Part shown: positions 5,329-5,434 of the stretch, piece by piece
Layout: every line of letters begins with the position of its first letter
How positions within the stretch are numbered: position 1 is the first letter of the stretch
From: Thermoplasmata archaeon
GTDB lineage: Archaea; Thermoplasmatota; Thermoplasmata; Thermoplasmatales; Thermoplasmataceae
Length of the DNA stretch: 5,434 nt
Assembly (NCBI GenBank): GCA_021790415.1
Contig: JAJYDZ010000154.1
Span: forward strand, 1-5,434
Direction of reading: 5' to 3'
Made by a program: the position numbers and the translations under genes
Notes under the pieces: generated by a model
Told to the model about the DNA's origin: nothing
Seen by the model: the letters and a program-made list of their open reading frames with translations, nothing else
Database searches by the model: none

Positions 5329-5434
5329 ATGGTATATGGAAGAAAACTCCCATCATAAGATATATAAAGAAACCCAGTAACCCAAGAAGAGTGATACCCA
5401 CTCCTGTTATGAGCAGGACCTTGATATATTCATC
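5327..5434 (-). CDS. secE: Protein translocase subunit SecE/Sss1, C-terminal part (partial)
   Basis: Thirty-five residues are visible before the TAG stop at 5327-5329: DEYIKVLLITGVGITLLGLL followed by GFFIYLMMGVFFHIP. This is the conserved end of archaeal SecE: a short amphipathic lead-in (D-E-Y-I-K-V) and a single transmembrane helix rich in Gly, Leu and Ile. SecE clamps the SecY channel in the cytoplasmic membrane during protein export. The gene starts beyond the right edge; the full family is about 60 residues. Its position directly before spt5 is the usual archaeal arrangement and supports both calls. No anomalies are visible in the part present. Confidence 0.88.
   Translation of the reverse strand, partial: DEYIKVLLITGVGITLLGLLGFFIYLMMGVFFHIP

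Noticed and set aside
1..5434. CRISPR array, tRNA or rRNA genes
   Set aside because: No regularly spaced repeats, cloverleaf layout or conserved rRNA segments were seen on either strand.

Overview
The window looks like a piece of an archaeal chromosome, most likely Thermoplasmata (Thermoplasma/Ferroplasma/Cuniculiplasma-like). The evidence is the archaeal secE-spt5 gene pair, a DUF1947/PUA protein of the kind known from Thermoplasma, Shine-Dalgarno (SD) motifs of the AGGTG/GGTGAT type, and a BRE/TATA-like promoter. This placement is inferred from gene content and order only.

Right side (about 2568-5434, minus strand): a tightly packed run of conserved genes. It begins at the right edge with the C-terminus of SecE (Sec translocase). 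Next come a long Spt5/NusG-type elongation factor with an extra N-terminal beta-rich domain, a 468-residue protein I do not recognise, and a DUF1947+PUA RNA-binding protein. SecE and Spt5 abut, and each of the next two junctions has a 4-nt spacer. This is almost certainly one operon linking RNA polymerase processivity, protein export and RNA/ribosome functions.

Middle and left (about 78-2567): an A/T-richer accessory pocket where the minus-strand operon converges on a plus-strand gene whose 3' end is at 1-77. The only clear intact gene in it is a solitary 349-residue protein with a type I restriction HsdR-N nuclease fold (PD-(D/E)XK) and a C-terminal accessory domain, with no helicase, methylase or specificity partner in view. 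A possible 33-residue acidic ORF sits just upstream of it, with a BRE/TATA-like element between the two. On either side are broken minus-strand reading frames that read like decayed transposase pieces: an HTH-like section at 2165-2526 and a zinc-ribbon-like N-terminus near 393-648. An imperfect direct repeat (703-720 and 1919-1935) flanks the nuclease gene.

Overall, a core operon ends next to an insertion-tolerant convergent junction that has collected mobile-element debris and one orphan nuclease. The least described items are the 468-residue operon member, the N-terminal domain of Spt5 and the solitary HsdR-N protein.
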